Assembly: GCF_004331485.1 (NCBI RefSeq)
Contig: NZ_SJKD01000010.1
Coordinates: forward strand, 1 to 64,000
Origin: Kribbella capetownensis
Lineage (GTDB): Bacteria > Actinomycetota > Actinomycetes > Propionibacteriales > Kribbellaceae
Reading direction: 5' to 3'
Length of the DNA: 64,000 nucleotides
Shown: positions 35,189 through 42,410 of the stretch, piece after piece
How the letters are laid out: every line of letters starts with the position of its first letter
Numbering within the stretch: the first letter of the stretch is position 1
Translations under genes and position numbers: made by a program
The notes under the pieces: model-generated
Told to the model about the DNA's origin: nothing
What the model saw: only the letters and a program-made list of their open reading frames with translations
Database searches by the model: none

Positions 35189-36627
35189 AACTGCCAGCCG
35201 GCCTGCCGATCGGTGAGATCTGGATCGAGGCCCCGTCCATCGCCCCGGTGATCTTCCCGTACGACGGTTCCACGGTCGCCGACGCGGCCGTCGGGAACGT
35301 CGAACTGGCCCGCCAAGCCCTCGACCACGCTCTCGGCGTCCGCACGACCGTGGGCCGGCTGCCGTCGTACCTGCGCCGGAAAGTCTTGCAGAGCGTGCAT
35401 TCGGCGGTCCTGGCCGAACGCGATGCCTTCGTCGATCTGCTCATCCTGGAGACCGGGAAGCCGCTGGTCGACTGCCGGGTCGAGATCGATCGGACGCTGC
35501 TGACGTTGGAGACGTCGGCCGAGGAAGTGGCGCGGCTGCACGGGGAGACGGTGCCGCTGGATCTGCTGCCGAGTGGGGACGGGCTGGTCGGATTCTGGGT
35601 GCGGAAGCCGATCGGGGTCGTCGTCGGGATCACCGGGTTCAATTATCCGTTGTTGCTGGCGGCCCATAAGATCGCTCCCGCGTTCGCTGCCGGGTGCCCG
35701 ATCATCATCAAGCCGGCGCCGCAGACGCCGCTCGCGACGTTGTGGCTCGTGCACCTCATGCGCTCCGCGCTGCTCGAGGCGGGCGCGCCGGAGAGCGCGG
35801 TGCAGCTGGTCACCGGGGGAGCGGACGTTGGGGCGACGCTCACCACGGACCGCCGGGTTGGCGCTGTCTCCTTCACAGGCTCGGCCGCGGTCGGTCACCA
35901 GATCGCGCGAGATGCCGCGCCGACCAAGGTGCTCCTTGAACTCGGGTCCAACTCGGCGCTGGTGGTTGCCGCCGACGCCGACCTGGACGCGGCAGCCGAT
36001 GCGATCATCCGAGGCGGGTACTACGCGTCGGGCCAGGCCTGCATCTCGGTCCAGCGCGTCATAGCGGTCGACTCCATCCACGCCGCGCTCCTCGACAGAC
36101 TCAACGCCCGCCTTCCCTCGGTCGTAGTCGGTGATCCCCGCGACCCCACCACCCGCGTCTCCGCCCTCATCGACCCCAAGTCCACCGACCGCGTCCGCAC
36201 CTGGATCACCCAGTCCCTCACCGCAGGCGCCGCCGTCGCCTATCCCACCACCGACGCCACCACCGAGGTGCTCGGTCCGACAGTGTTGACCGACGTACCG
36301 GCCGGGCAGCTGGCTTGGGACGAGGAGCTCTTCGGGCCGGTGATCGCCGTACGGTCGGTGCCCAATCTCGACACCGCGTTCCGGACCGTGAACGAGTCGC
36401 GATACGGGCTGCATGCCAGCGTCTTCACGTCCTCGCTCGACACCGCGTTCACCGCGATCGACCGGCTCGACGTCGGCGGTGTGGTCATCAACGAGGTGCC
36501 TGGTTTCCGCTCCGACGTGATGCCGTACGGCGGCGTCAAGGACTCCGGCATCGGCCGCGAGGGTCCACGCTTCGCGATCGAGGAACTGACCACCACCCGG
36601 ATGGCGATCATCCGCCCGCGCCCCTGA
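35185..36627 (+). CDS. NAD(P)-dependent aldehyde dehydrogenase
   Basis: 480 residues of the ALDH superfamily. The cofactor region is GVVVGITGFNYPLLL with KPAPQTPLA, the catalytic Glu lies in LLELGSNSALVV and the catalytic Cys in GQACISVQRV. The C-terminal FGPVIAVRSV and GGVKDSGIGREGP blocks are standard. It oxidises an aldehyde to the acid in the cytosol. GTG 35185 overlaps the transporter ATPase stop (GTGA), tying catabolism to uptake. Confidence 0.92.
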   Translation: MKLPAGLPIGEIWIEAPSIAPVIFPYDGSTVADAAVGNVELARQALDHALGVRTTVGRLPSYLRRKVLQSVHSAVLAERDAFVDLLILETGKPLVDCRVEIDRTLLTLETSAEEVARLHGETVPLDLLPSGDGLVGFWVRKPIGVVVGITGFNYPLLLAAHKIAPAFAAGCPIIIKPAPQTPLATLWLVHLMRSALLEAGAPESAVQLVTGGADVGATLTTDRRVGAVSFTGSAAVGHQIARDAAPTKVLLELGSNSALVVAADADLDAAADAIIRGGYYASGQACISVQRVIAVDSIHAALLDRLNARLPSVVVGDPRDPTTRVSALIDPKSTDRVRTWITQSLTAGAAVAYPTTDATTEVLGPTVLTDVPAGQLAWDEELFGPVIAVRSVPNLDTAFRTVNESRYGLHASVFTSSLDTAFTAIDRLDVGGVVINEVPGFRSDVMPYGGVKDSGIGREGPRFAIEELTTTRMAIIRPRP

Positions 36628-36630
36628 GAG

Positions 36631-37419
36631 GTGAACCCGCCCGTGACCGACTACGCGAACCTCTTCCGCCTGGACGGCAAGCACGTCCTCGTCATCGGCA
36701 GCGGCAGTGGGATCGGCAGGGAGAGCGCACTGGCTCTCGCCGCCCATGGTGCCCGCGTCACCTGCGCCGACCGTGACCTCCCGGCCGCCGAACAGACCGT
36801 GGCCCAAGGCAACGGGTCCCAACTCGTCGCCTACGAGCTGGACGTGCTGGACGACGACGCGATCACCCGAGCGGTCGACGAGCTCGGGGATGTGGACGTG
36901 CTCGTGTTCACCGCGGCGACCAATGTGCGCAAGCGGATCCTCGACTACACCAGTGAGGATTTCGACCGCGTCGTGGCGCTCAACCTGCGGGCGTCGTTCC
37001 AGCTGGTGCGTGCCTTCGGCAAGCAGATGGCGGAGCGGGGGAGCGGCAGCATCATCGGCTTCAGCTCGATCCGCGGTACGACGGTGGAGCCGGGCCAATC
37101 GGTGTACGCGGCAACCAAGGCGGGCCTCGTCCAGCTGCTGAGGACGGCAGCCGCCGAGCTCGGTCCCAGCGGCGTACGGGTGAATGCGATCGCGCCGGGC
37201 GTCGTCGAGACACCGCTCACCGCCCAGATCAAGGCGAACCAGGCCTGGTACGACGCCTATGCACAGAAGGGGGCGCTCGGCCGCTGGGCGGGCCCGGAGG
37301 AACTCGCCGGCGCGGTCGTCTACCTCGCCTCCGATGCCGCCAGCTTCGTCACTGGCAGCGTCCTGGCCGTCGACGGCGGCTGGACCGCGGTCGATGGCCG
37401 CTTCGATCCGCCGAACTGA
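36631..37419 (+). CDS. SDR-family oxidoreductase
   Basis: 262 residues of the classical short-chain dehydrogenase family. The cofactor motif is GSGSGIGRE, the NAG-type motif is TAATN, and the active site has Ser in GFSSIRG and YAATK. The C-terminus ends SFVTGSVLAVDGGWTAV. It should interconvert a secondary alcohol and ketone with NAD(P)H. GTG 36643 is an alternative start with GAGAGG upstream. It sits three bases after the aldehyde dehydrogenase. Confidence 0.9.
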   Translation: MNPPVTDYANLFRLDGKHVLVIGSGSGIGRESALALAAHGARVTCADRDLPAAEQTVAQGNGSQLVAYELDVLDDDAITRAVDELGDVDVLVFTAATNVRKRILDYTSEDFDRVVALNLRASFQLVRAFGKQMAERGSGSIIGFSSIRGTTVEPGQSVYAATKAGLVQLLRTAAAELGPSGVRVNAIAPGVVETPLTAQIKANQAWYDAYAQKGALGRWAGPEELAGAVVYLASDAASFVTGSVLAVDGGWTAVDGRFDPPN

Positions 37420-37428
37420 GGAGCACGG

Positions 37429-38805
37429 ATGACTCTCGCTGACCTGACTGCGACCGATCTGCTGGCGAAGTACCGCGAGGGTGCGCTCTCACCGGTCGAG
37501 GTGATCGAGGACGTGCTCGCACGGGTCGAGGAGCTCGAGCCTCGGATCTGCGCGACGTACGCGCTCGACCCGGACGGCGCCCGTGCAGCGGCGCTGGAGT
37601 CCGAGGGCCGCTGGCGTGACGGAACCGCCAGACCGCTGGAGGGCGTACCGGTCACCGTCAAGGAGAACATCGCCACCCGCGGCACCCCGGTCCCACAGGG
37701 CACCGCGGCGACCGAGCTCATCCCGGCCACCGAAGACGCACCCGCGGCAGCACGCCTGCGGGCCGCGGGTGCGGTGATCTTCAGCAAGACGACGATGCCG
37801 GAGTACGGGATGCTCTCGTCCGGCGTCTCCACGTTCCATCACCTGACCCGCAATCCGTGGGATCTGTCGAAGACGGCCGGCGGCTCGAGCGCCGGCGCCG
37901 CAGCGGCCGCGGCGGCGGGCTACGGCCCGATCCACGTCGGCACGGACATCGGTGGGTCGATCCGCCTGCCCGCAGGTTGGTGCGGCCTCGTCGGCCTCAA
38001 GCCCACCCACGGCCGGATCGCGGTCGGCAATCCTTACCCAGGCCGGGCGATCGGGCCTCTGACGCGTACGGCGCGAGACGCGGCGCTGACGGTGTCGGTC
38101 ATGTCCGGGTACGAGCCGCGCGACCATACATCCTTCCCCCCGACCCCGGAGAGCTACGACGAGAGCGCTCTCCCGCACGGTCTCCGCGTGGCTCTCCTGC
38201 TGGACGCCGGCCTCGGACTGCCCGTCGACCCCGAGGTCACCGCAGCGGTCTCGGCGGCGGCCGCCGTACTCGAGAAGGCCGGCGCGACGGTCGAACCGAT
38301 CGGCCCGATCATCACTCGCGAGATGCTCGACGGCCTGGACCGCTTCTGGCGGGTCCGGTCGGCCGTGGACATCGCCGCCCTGCCCGAGGACCGCCGCGCC
38401 AAGGTCCTCCCGCAGATCCGTTCCTGGGTGTCCACAGCCGGCGACCTGTCCGGCTTCGATGTCTTCCACGGGTACAGCCAGATGGGTGCGATGGCGGCTG
38501 CGGTCACCGCCATCTTCACGTCGTACGACGTCATCTTGTCGCCGGTGGCTCCGATCACGGCGTTCCCGGCCGAGCTGGCGTACCCGACCGACGATCCGTC
38601 GAAGCCGTTCGAACACATCGCGTTCACGGTTCCGTACAACATGTCAGCGCATCCGGCGACCACGGTGAACGTCGGCTGGTCCGCCTCGGGTCTGCCGATC
38701 GGTGCGCAGCTCGCCGTACCGCATCATCAGGATCTGACCGCGCTCGGACTGGCCGGATACCTCGACAGCCAGCAGACCGAGCGGCGAAACTGGCCCCTGG
38801 GGTGA
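37429..38805 (+). CDS. Amidase (amidase-signature family)
   Basis: 458 residues. The Ser-cisSer-Lys triad of the amidase-signature family is visible: Lys in VTVKENIATRG, cis-Ser in TAGGSSAGAAA and nucleophile Ser in GTDIGGSIRLPAGW. It hydrolyses a carboxylic amide to acid plus ammonia or amine; GatA function is excluded because no GatB/C is near. Its position after transporter, ALDH and SDR suggests the imported substrate is an amide or lactam-derived compound. Confidence 0.9.
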   Translation: MTLADLTATDLLAKYREGALSPVEVIEDVLARVEELEPRICATYALDPDGARAAALESEGRWRDGTARPLEGVPVTVKENIATRGTPVPQGTAATELIPATEDAPAAARLRAAGAVIFSKTTMPEYGMLSSGVSTFHHLTRNPWDLSKTAGGSSAGAAAAAAAGYGPIHVGTDIGGSIRLPAGWCGLVGLKPTHGRIAVGNPYPGRAIGPLTRTARDAALTVSVMSGYEPRDHTSFPPTPESYDESALPHGLRVALLLDAGLGLPVDPEVTAAVSAAAAVLEKAGATVEPIGPIITREMLDGLDRFWRVRSAVDIAALPEDRRAKVLPQIRSWVSTAGDLSGFDVFHGYSQMGAMAAAVTAIFTSYDVILSPVAPITAFPAELAYPTDDPSKPFEHIAFTVPYNMSAHPATTVNVGWSASGLPIGAQLAVPHHQDLTALGLAGYLDSQQTERRNWPLG

Positions 38806-38809
38806 CGCG

Positions 38810-39688
38810 ATGGACGGATCCGGTCAGGCTTCGACGCACGCCGACGCACTGCAGCGTGGGCTGATCTCGCACTGCTACCGGATGCTGGCCTCGATCACCG
38901 AGGCCCTCGAGGTCGCCGAATCCGCGCGAGGATCGTACGAATTCGCCACTCGCGAGTGTCTGACCCGAGCGGGTAGCCGTCCGCTCCCCACTGACCTCGC
39001 CGCCGCGAGCGACGATCCGGAAGGCGAGCTGCACCAACGCTCCGAGGTCCTCTGGCTCGAACCGATTCCGAGCGACCTCGCCGACCACCACCCGATCGAC
39101 CTCGGCTACATCGCCGCGCTCCAGCACGTCCCCGCCCCTCAACGAGCGGCCACCCTGCTGCACAACCTGGAAGGCTGGCCACTCAACCAGGTCACCGACC
39201 TGCTCGGCCCGGTCGAGCTCCCGCCGCTACACGCTCCGATGCCGTCGGTGACCGACGACGCTCTGCTGGCCCGCTACCGCGAGGCGTTCGAGCAGTACGA
39301 CGTACCCGCGATCGTCACGTTCTTCGCGGACGACGCGGTCTGGGAGATGCCGCCGTTCACCTCGTGGTTCCGGGGACCGCGCAACATCGGCCGCCTCATC
39401 TCGACGCACTGCCCGGCCAAGGGTCCAGGCGACCAGTTGATGGTCCCGATCCACGCCAACCACCAACCCGCCTTCGCCGTCTACATGCGGGACCCGAAAG
39501 ACAACGTCCACCGAGCCTTCCAGATCCAGGTCCTGGCCCTCACCGCAGTCGGCATCGTCCACGCCGTCGCCTTCTTCGACCTGACCCTCTTCCAGTCCTT
39601 CCACCTGCCCGAACTCCTCACCGGCCTCCCCCCAAACCTCTACGACGGCACCCCTCGGCCCCACGTCGAACGCCTCCCACGGCACTAG
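38810..39688 (+). CDS. Degenerate ECF sigma-factor-like protein with SnoaL-type C-terminus
   Basis: 292 residues. The start keeps the ECF sigma-2 landmark ISHCYRML, then jumps to a segment aligning with the end of sigma-2 (YEFATRECLTRAGSRPLP). EVLWLEPIPSDL and YIAALQHVPAPQRAATLL match SigG/ECF56-type factors. The -10-recognition helices of sigma-2 (about 35-40 residues) and the -35-recognition helix of sigma-4 appear deleted. The C-terminal about 130 residues (YREAFEQYDVPAIVTFFADDAVWEMPP) are an intact NTF2/SnoaL domain. It therefore probably no longer drives transcription and may act as an enzyme or ligand-binding protein of the operon. It overlaps the convergent AraC gene by four bases. Confidence 0.7.
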   Translation: MDGSGQASTHADALQRGLISHCYRMLASITEALEVAESARGSYEFATRECLTRAGSRPLPTDLAAASDDPEGELHQRSEVLWLEPIPSDLADHHPIDLGYIAALQHVPAPQRAATLLHNLEGWPLNQVTDLLGPVELPPLHAPMPSVTDDALLARYREAFEQYDVPAIVTFFADDAVWEMPPFTSWFRGPRNIGRLISTHCPAKGPGDQLMVPIHANHQPAFAVYMRDPKDNVHRAFQIQVLALTAVGIVHAVAFFDLTLFQSFHLPELLTGLPPNLYDGTPRPHVERLPRH

Positions 39689-40623
39689 CCGCTGAAGGCG
39701 TCGCGGTACGTACTGGGCGGAACCCCGACGTGCACCTTGAACAGCGCCCGGAAGTTGGCTGGTGTGCCAAGGCCGCACCGTCTCGCCACGGCCGTCACCG
39801 TGAGGTCGGTGGATTCGAGGAGTTCCCGCGCGTGGCTGAGCCTGGCCTCGAGGAGCCAGCGCATCGGTGGCTGCCCGGTCTCGGTGTTGAAGCGGCGGAT
39901 CAGGGTACGCCGGGACAGGCCGGCCTGCTGCGCCAGTCGGTCCACCGTGAGCGGCTCATGCAGGTTGCTCAGCGCCCACTCGTACAGCTCCGTCAGCCCA
40001 CCTACGGGCCGCACAGGGAGGTCGATGTACTGCGCCTGGCCGCCGGTGCGATGCGGTGCGGCGACCAGCATGCGTGCCCGTTGGTTCGCGATCCGCGCCC
40101 CGAAGTCACGGCGGATGAGATGCAGGCAAAGGTCCAGCCCCGCGGCGACTCCGGCCGAGGTCAGTACGTCGCCCTCGTCGACGTACAGCACCTTCGGCTC
40201 CACCGTGATCTGCGGGTACTGCTTGGCCAGAGAAGCCGCGTGCCACCAGTGCGTGGTGGCACGTCGTCCGTCGAGCAGGCCGGCGGCGGCCAGGGCAAAC
40301 GCGCCGCTGCAGATGGAAACCATCCGCGCACCGCGATCCGCCGACGCCGCCAGCGCGCTGCAGACCGCGGCCGAGGGAGCGCGCGGCTCGGCCTGACCAG
40401 GAACGACGACGGTGTCGGCGGACTTCAGACTCTCCAGCCCGTGCTCGACGGAGATCGCCGGGCTGCCGTGCACCGGAACGAGTCCCGGCTGCTCAGCGCA
40501 CACCGTCAGCCTGTACGGCCCGTCGAGCCAACTGCCGAAGACCTGCAAGGGAATCCCCAGATCCAGCGCGAGGACGTTGTCGAGGACCAGCACTGCCACA
40601 CGATGCGGGGCCTGATCAGGCAT
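39685..40623 (-). CDS. GlxA-family AraC-type transcriptional regulator
   Basis: 312 residues. Residues 1-190 are a DJ-1/PfpI-like amidotransferase fold (VAVLVLDNVLALDLGIPLQ, SICSGAFALAAAGLLDGRRA) and the C-terminal 100 residues are an AraC double HTH (LTVDRLAQQAGLSRRTLIRR, VTAVARRCGLGTPANFRALF). The Cys in ICSGAF sits where the DJ-1 nucleophile would be. It is divergent from the HD-domain gene with a 71-base gap and likely controls it. ATG 40623 has AGGA seven bases upstream. Confidence 0.9.
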   Translation of the reverse strand: MPDQAPHRVAVLVLDNVLALDLGIPLQVFGSWLDGPYRLTVCAEQPGLVPVHGSPAISVEHGLESLKSADTVVVPGQAEPRAPSAAVCSALAASADRGARMVSICSGAFALAAAGLLDGRRATTHWWHAASLAKQYPQITVEPKVLYVDEGDVLTSAGVAAGLDLCLHLIRRDFGARIANQRARMLVAAPHRTGGQAQYIDLPVRPVGGLTELYEWALSNLHEPLTVDRLAQQAGLSRRTLIRRFNTETGQPPMRWLLEARLSHARELLESTDLTVTAVARRCGLGTPANFRALFKVHVGVPPSTYRDAFSG

Positions 40624-40694
40624 GGCACGATCCTATCGGCATACGTCACAGGTGCCACTCGCAGTCGGGGCCGACCTACGCCTACCGTCGCAGC

Positions 40695-41318
40695 ATGAGC
40701 ATCCCTGTACTGCCCGACGGATCAGTGGCCCGCGCAGCCGTCGAGTACGTCCGATCGTTCGAGAGCGAGCCCGTCGCCAACCACAGCATCCGCAGTTACT
40801 TGTTCGCGGTCCTGCTCGCGGAGCACGAGGGCGTCGCCGTCGACACCGACTTGCTCTTCTACGCCTGCATCCTGCACGACCTCGGCACCTCTACATCGGC
40901 TCCCGGCAAGCAGCGCTTCGAGGTCGAAGGTGCCGACCTGGCTGCCGACTTCCTGACCAACCACGGCTATGGCGCGGATGAGACGGACGCGGTCTGGGAG
41001 GCGATCGCGCTCCACACGTCGCCGGGTATAGCCGAGCGCCGAGGGGCCCTGACCTGTCTCACCCGCGCGGGCGTAAGTGCCGACTTCGGGATCGCCGTCG
41101 ACTGCGTCACCGATGATCAGGCCACAGCCATTCACCGGGGCTATCCGAGGCTGGACATGGCCGCCGTGCTGGTCGGCGACATCGTTCGCCACGCGGCGCG
41201 TTCGCCTCACGCCGCTGCCCGCTACACCCTGGCAGGCGAACTCGCCCGGGAACGAGTGGATCCCGACGTACTCACATCCCTGGAGCGCGCGGCAGCCACC
41301 TCCCGCTGGGGCAGCTAG
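40695..41318 (+). CDS. HD-domain phosphohydrolase-like protein
   Basis: 207 residues with an HD metal-binding pattern: NHSIRSYLFA (His), CILHDLGT (His-Asp), EAIALHTS (His) and a late Asp. The spacing resembles cyanamide-hydratase/YpgQ-like HD proteins. There is no Shine-Dalgarno sequence before ATG 40695; a TACCGT hexamer at 40684-40689 could be the -10 of a leaderless transcript. It is divergent from the GlxA regulator, a pairing common in actinobacteria. Confidence 0.82.
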   Translation: MSIPVLPDGSVARAAVEYVRSFESEPVANHSIRSYLFAVLLAEHEGVAVDTDLLFYACILHDLGTSTSAPGKQRFEVEGADLAADFLTNHGYGADETDAVWEAIALHTSPGIAERRGALTCLTRAGVSADFGIAVDCVTDDQATAIHRGYPRLDMAAVLVGDIVRHAARSPHAAARYTLAGELARERVDPDVLTSLERAAATSRWGS

Positions 41319-42100
41319 TACTCGCCGTAGACCTGGACCTTGGTGCCGATGGGGGTTTCTTCGAAGATCTGGTGGATTTCGGGGCGGAGGACCCGGACGC
41401 AGCGGTGGCTGGCGGGGTAGGGCTTGACCAGGGAGTTCACCCGGGAGCCGTGCAGGGCGATGCCGGGGCGGTCCTTCAGGAAGTAGAGGGAGTCGTACAT
41501 GTACGCGTCCTCGTACAGGCTGCTCTCGTGCGCGCCGGCCCACTTGCGCCAGACCTTGCCGGTGCGGTTCGGGGTCTCGTAGCCGGGTCCGCCGGTCGAC
41601 ACCCAGACGATCCGCTTGTAGGTCTTCCCGACGATCTGGTACAGCACCTGGCAGGTCTTGTTCACATAGATGCCGGGGGCACGCGTCGGCACCGGTGCCT
41701 TGGTTGCGTTGAGCACCGAGTACGCGTCGGTCAGGTTGAGCCCGGCGCGGTTGACCGGCAGCCCGTGGGTCTCACGCCACGCGCACAGCGCCTGCTTGGC
41801 CCGCACGGTGATGTCACCGTCGACGTCGCCCACCGGGTACCCGAGCTTGTCGAGCTGCTTCTCCACCCGGAGCGCGTAGTACTGCGGCTTCTGCTTCACC
41901 TTCTTCGGCTTCGGCGTGGGCTTGACCGTCGGCGTCGGAGTCGGAGCGGCGGAAGGCGTCGCGCTCGGCGTACTGGACGTACTGGTGGCGGAGGAAGGCG
42001 AGTCGGACGGACTGGTTTCGCTCGCGGCCACGTCGGAACATCCGGCGAGTACGAACGACAGAATGACCGCACCGGCCACCAGACCACGTCGACCCGACAT
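41315..42100 (-). CDS. Lipoprotein L,D-transpeptidase (YkuD) with peptidoglycan-binding-like domain
   Basis: 261 residues from ATG 42100 (GAGAGGGGA upstream). A signal peptide with lipobox FVLAGC is followed by a Ser/Thr/Pro-rich stalk and VKPTPKPKKVKQKP, a PG_binding_1-like repeat (YALRVEKQLDKLGYPVGDVD), then a YkuD domain ending HGSRVNSLV ... ASHRCVRVL. The catalytic Cys is in SHRCVR, where most relatives have SHGCVR. It would cross-link or anchor cell-wall peptides outside the membrane. It overlaps the HD gene by four bases at the 3' ends. Confidence 0.9.
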   Translation of the reverse strand: MSGRRGLVAGAVILSFVLAGCSDVAASETSPSDSPSSATSTSSTPSATPSAAPTPTPTVKPTPKPKKVKQKPQYYALRVEKQLDKLGYPVGDVDGDITVRAKQALCAWRETHGLPVNRAGLNLTDAYSVLNATKAPVPTRAPGIYVNKTCQVLYQIVGKTYKRIVWVSTGGPGYETPNRTGKVWRKWAGAHESSLYEDAYMYDSLYFLKDRPGIALHGSRVNSLVKPYPASHRCVRVLRPEIHQIFEETPIGTKVQVYGEY

Positions 42101-42175
42101 GATTCCCCTCTCCCTCAGCACTGTTCAGAGTCGCAGAACCACGCCGCTCGAAGCGGTAACGCAACGCCGGAAACG

Positions 42176-42393
42176 CTAGTACGCCGAGGGGCCGCCGACC
42201 GGACGTTCCGCCGGGGCCGTCACCGAACTGTTGCCGACCACCGGTCCCGGGTCCTCCCGCAACCTGCTGTACAAGTACCGATCCTGGTATTTCCAGCCCT
42301 GAACTCGCAGGCGCGGATCACACCCTCGAGCCGGAAACCCGCGAAGAACAGGTCGTCGGTCAGCATCGCCTGCGCCCGCCAACCGACACGCAT
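42176..42393 (-). pseudogene. GNAT acetyltransferase C-terminal remnant, frameshifted
   Basis: Read on the minus strand from 42393, the frame gives AMLTDDLFFAGFRLEGVIRA, typical of the end of a GNAT fold. After position about 42300 the match continues only in the next frame, with WKYQDRYLYSRLREDP. Together they make the last two strands and helices of an acetyltransferase. The N-terminal two thirds, with the acetyl-CoA loop, are gone. This fills most of the 310-base gap between the transpeptidase and the SARP gene. Confidence 0.5.
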
Positions 42394-42410
42394 GCTGACA
42401 CACTAGGCCG

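Noticed and set aside
35089..37098. 669-residue minus-strand frame opposite the aldehyde dehydrogenase and SDR genes
   Set aside because: It has no recognisable domain and lies wholly antisense to two well-supported enzymes.
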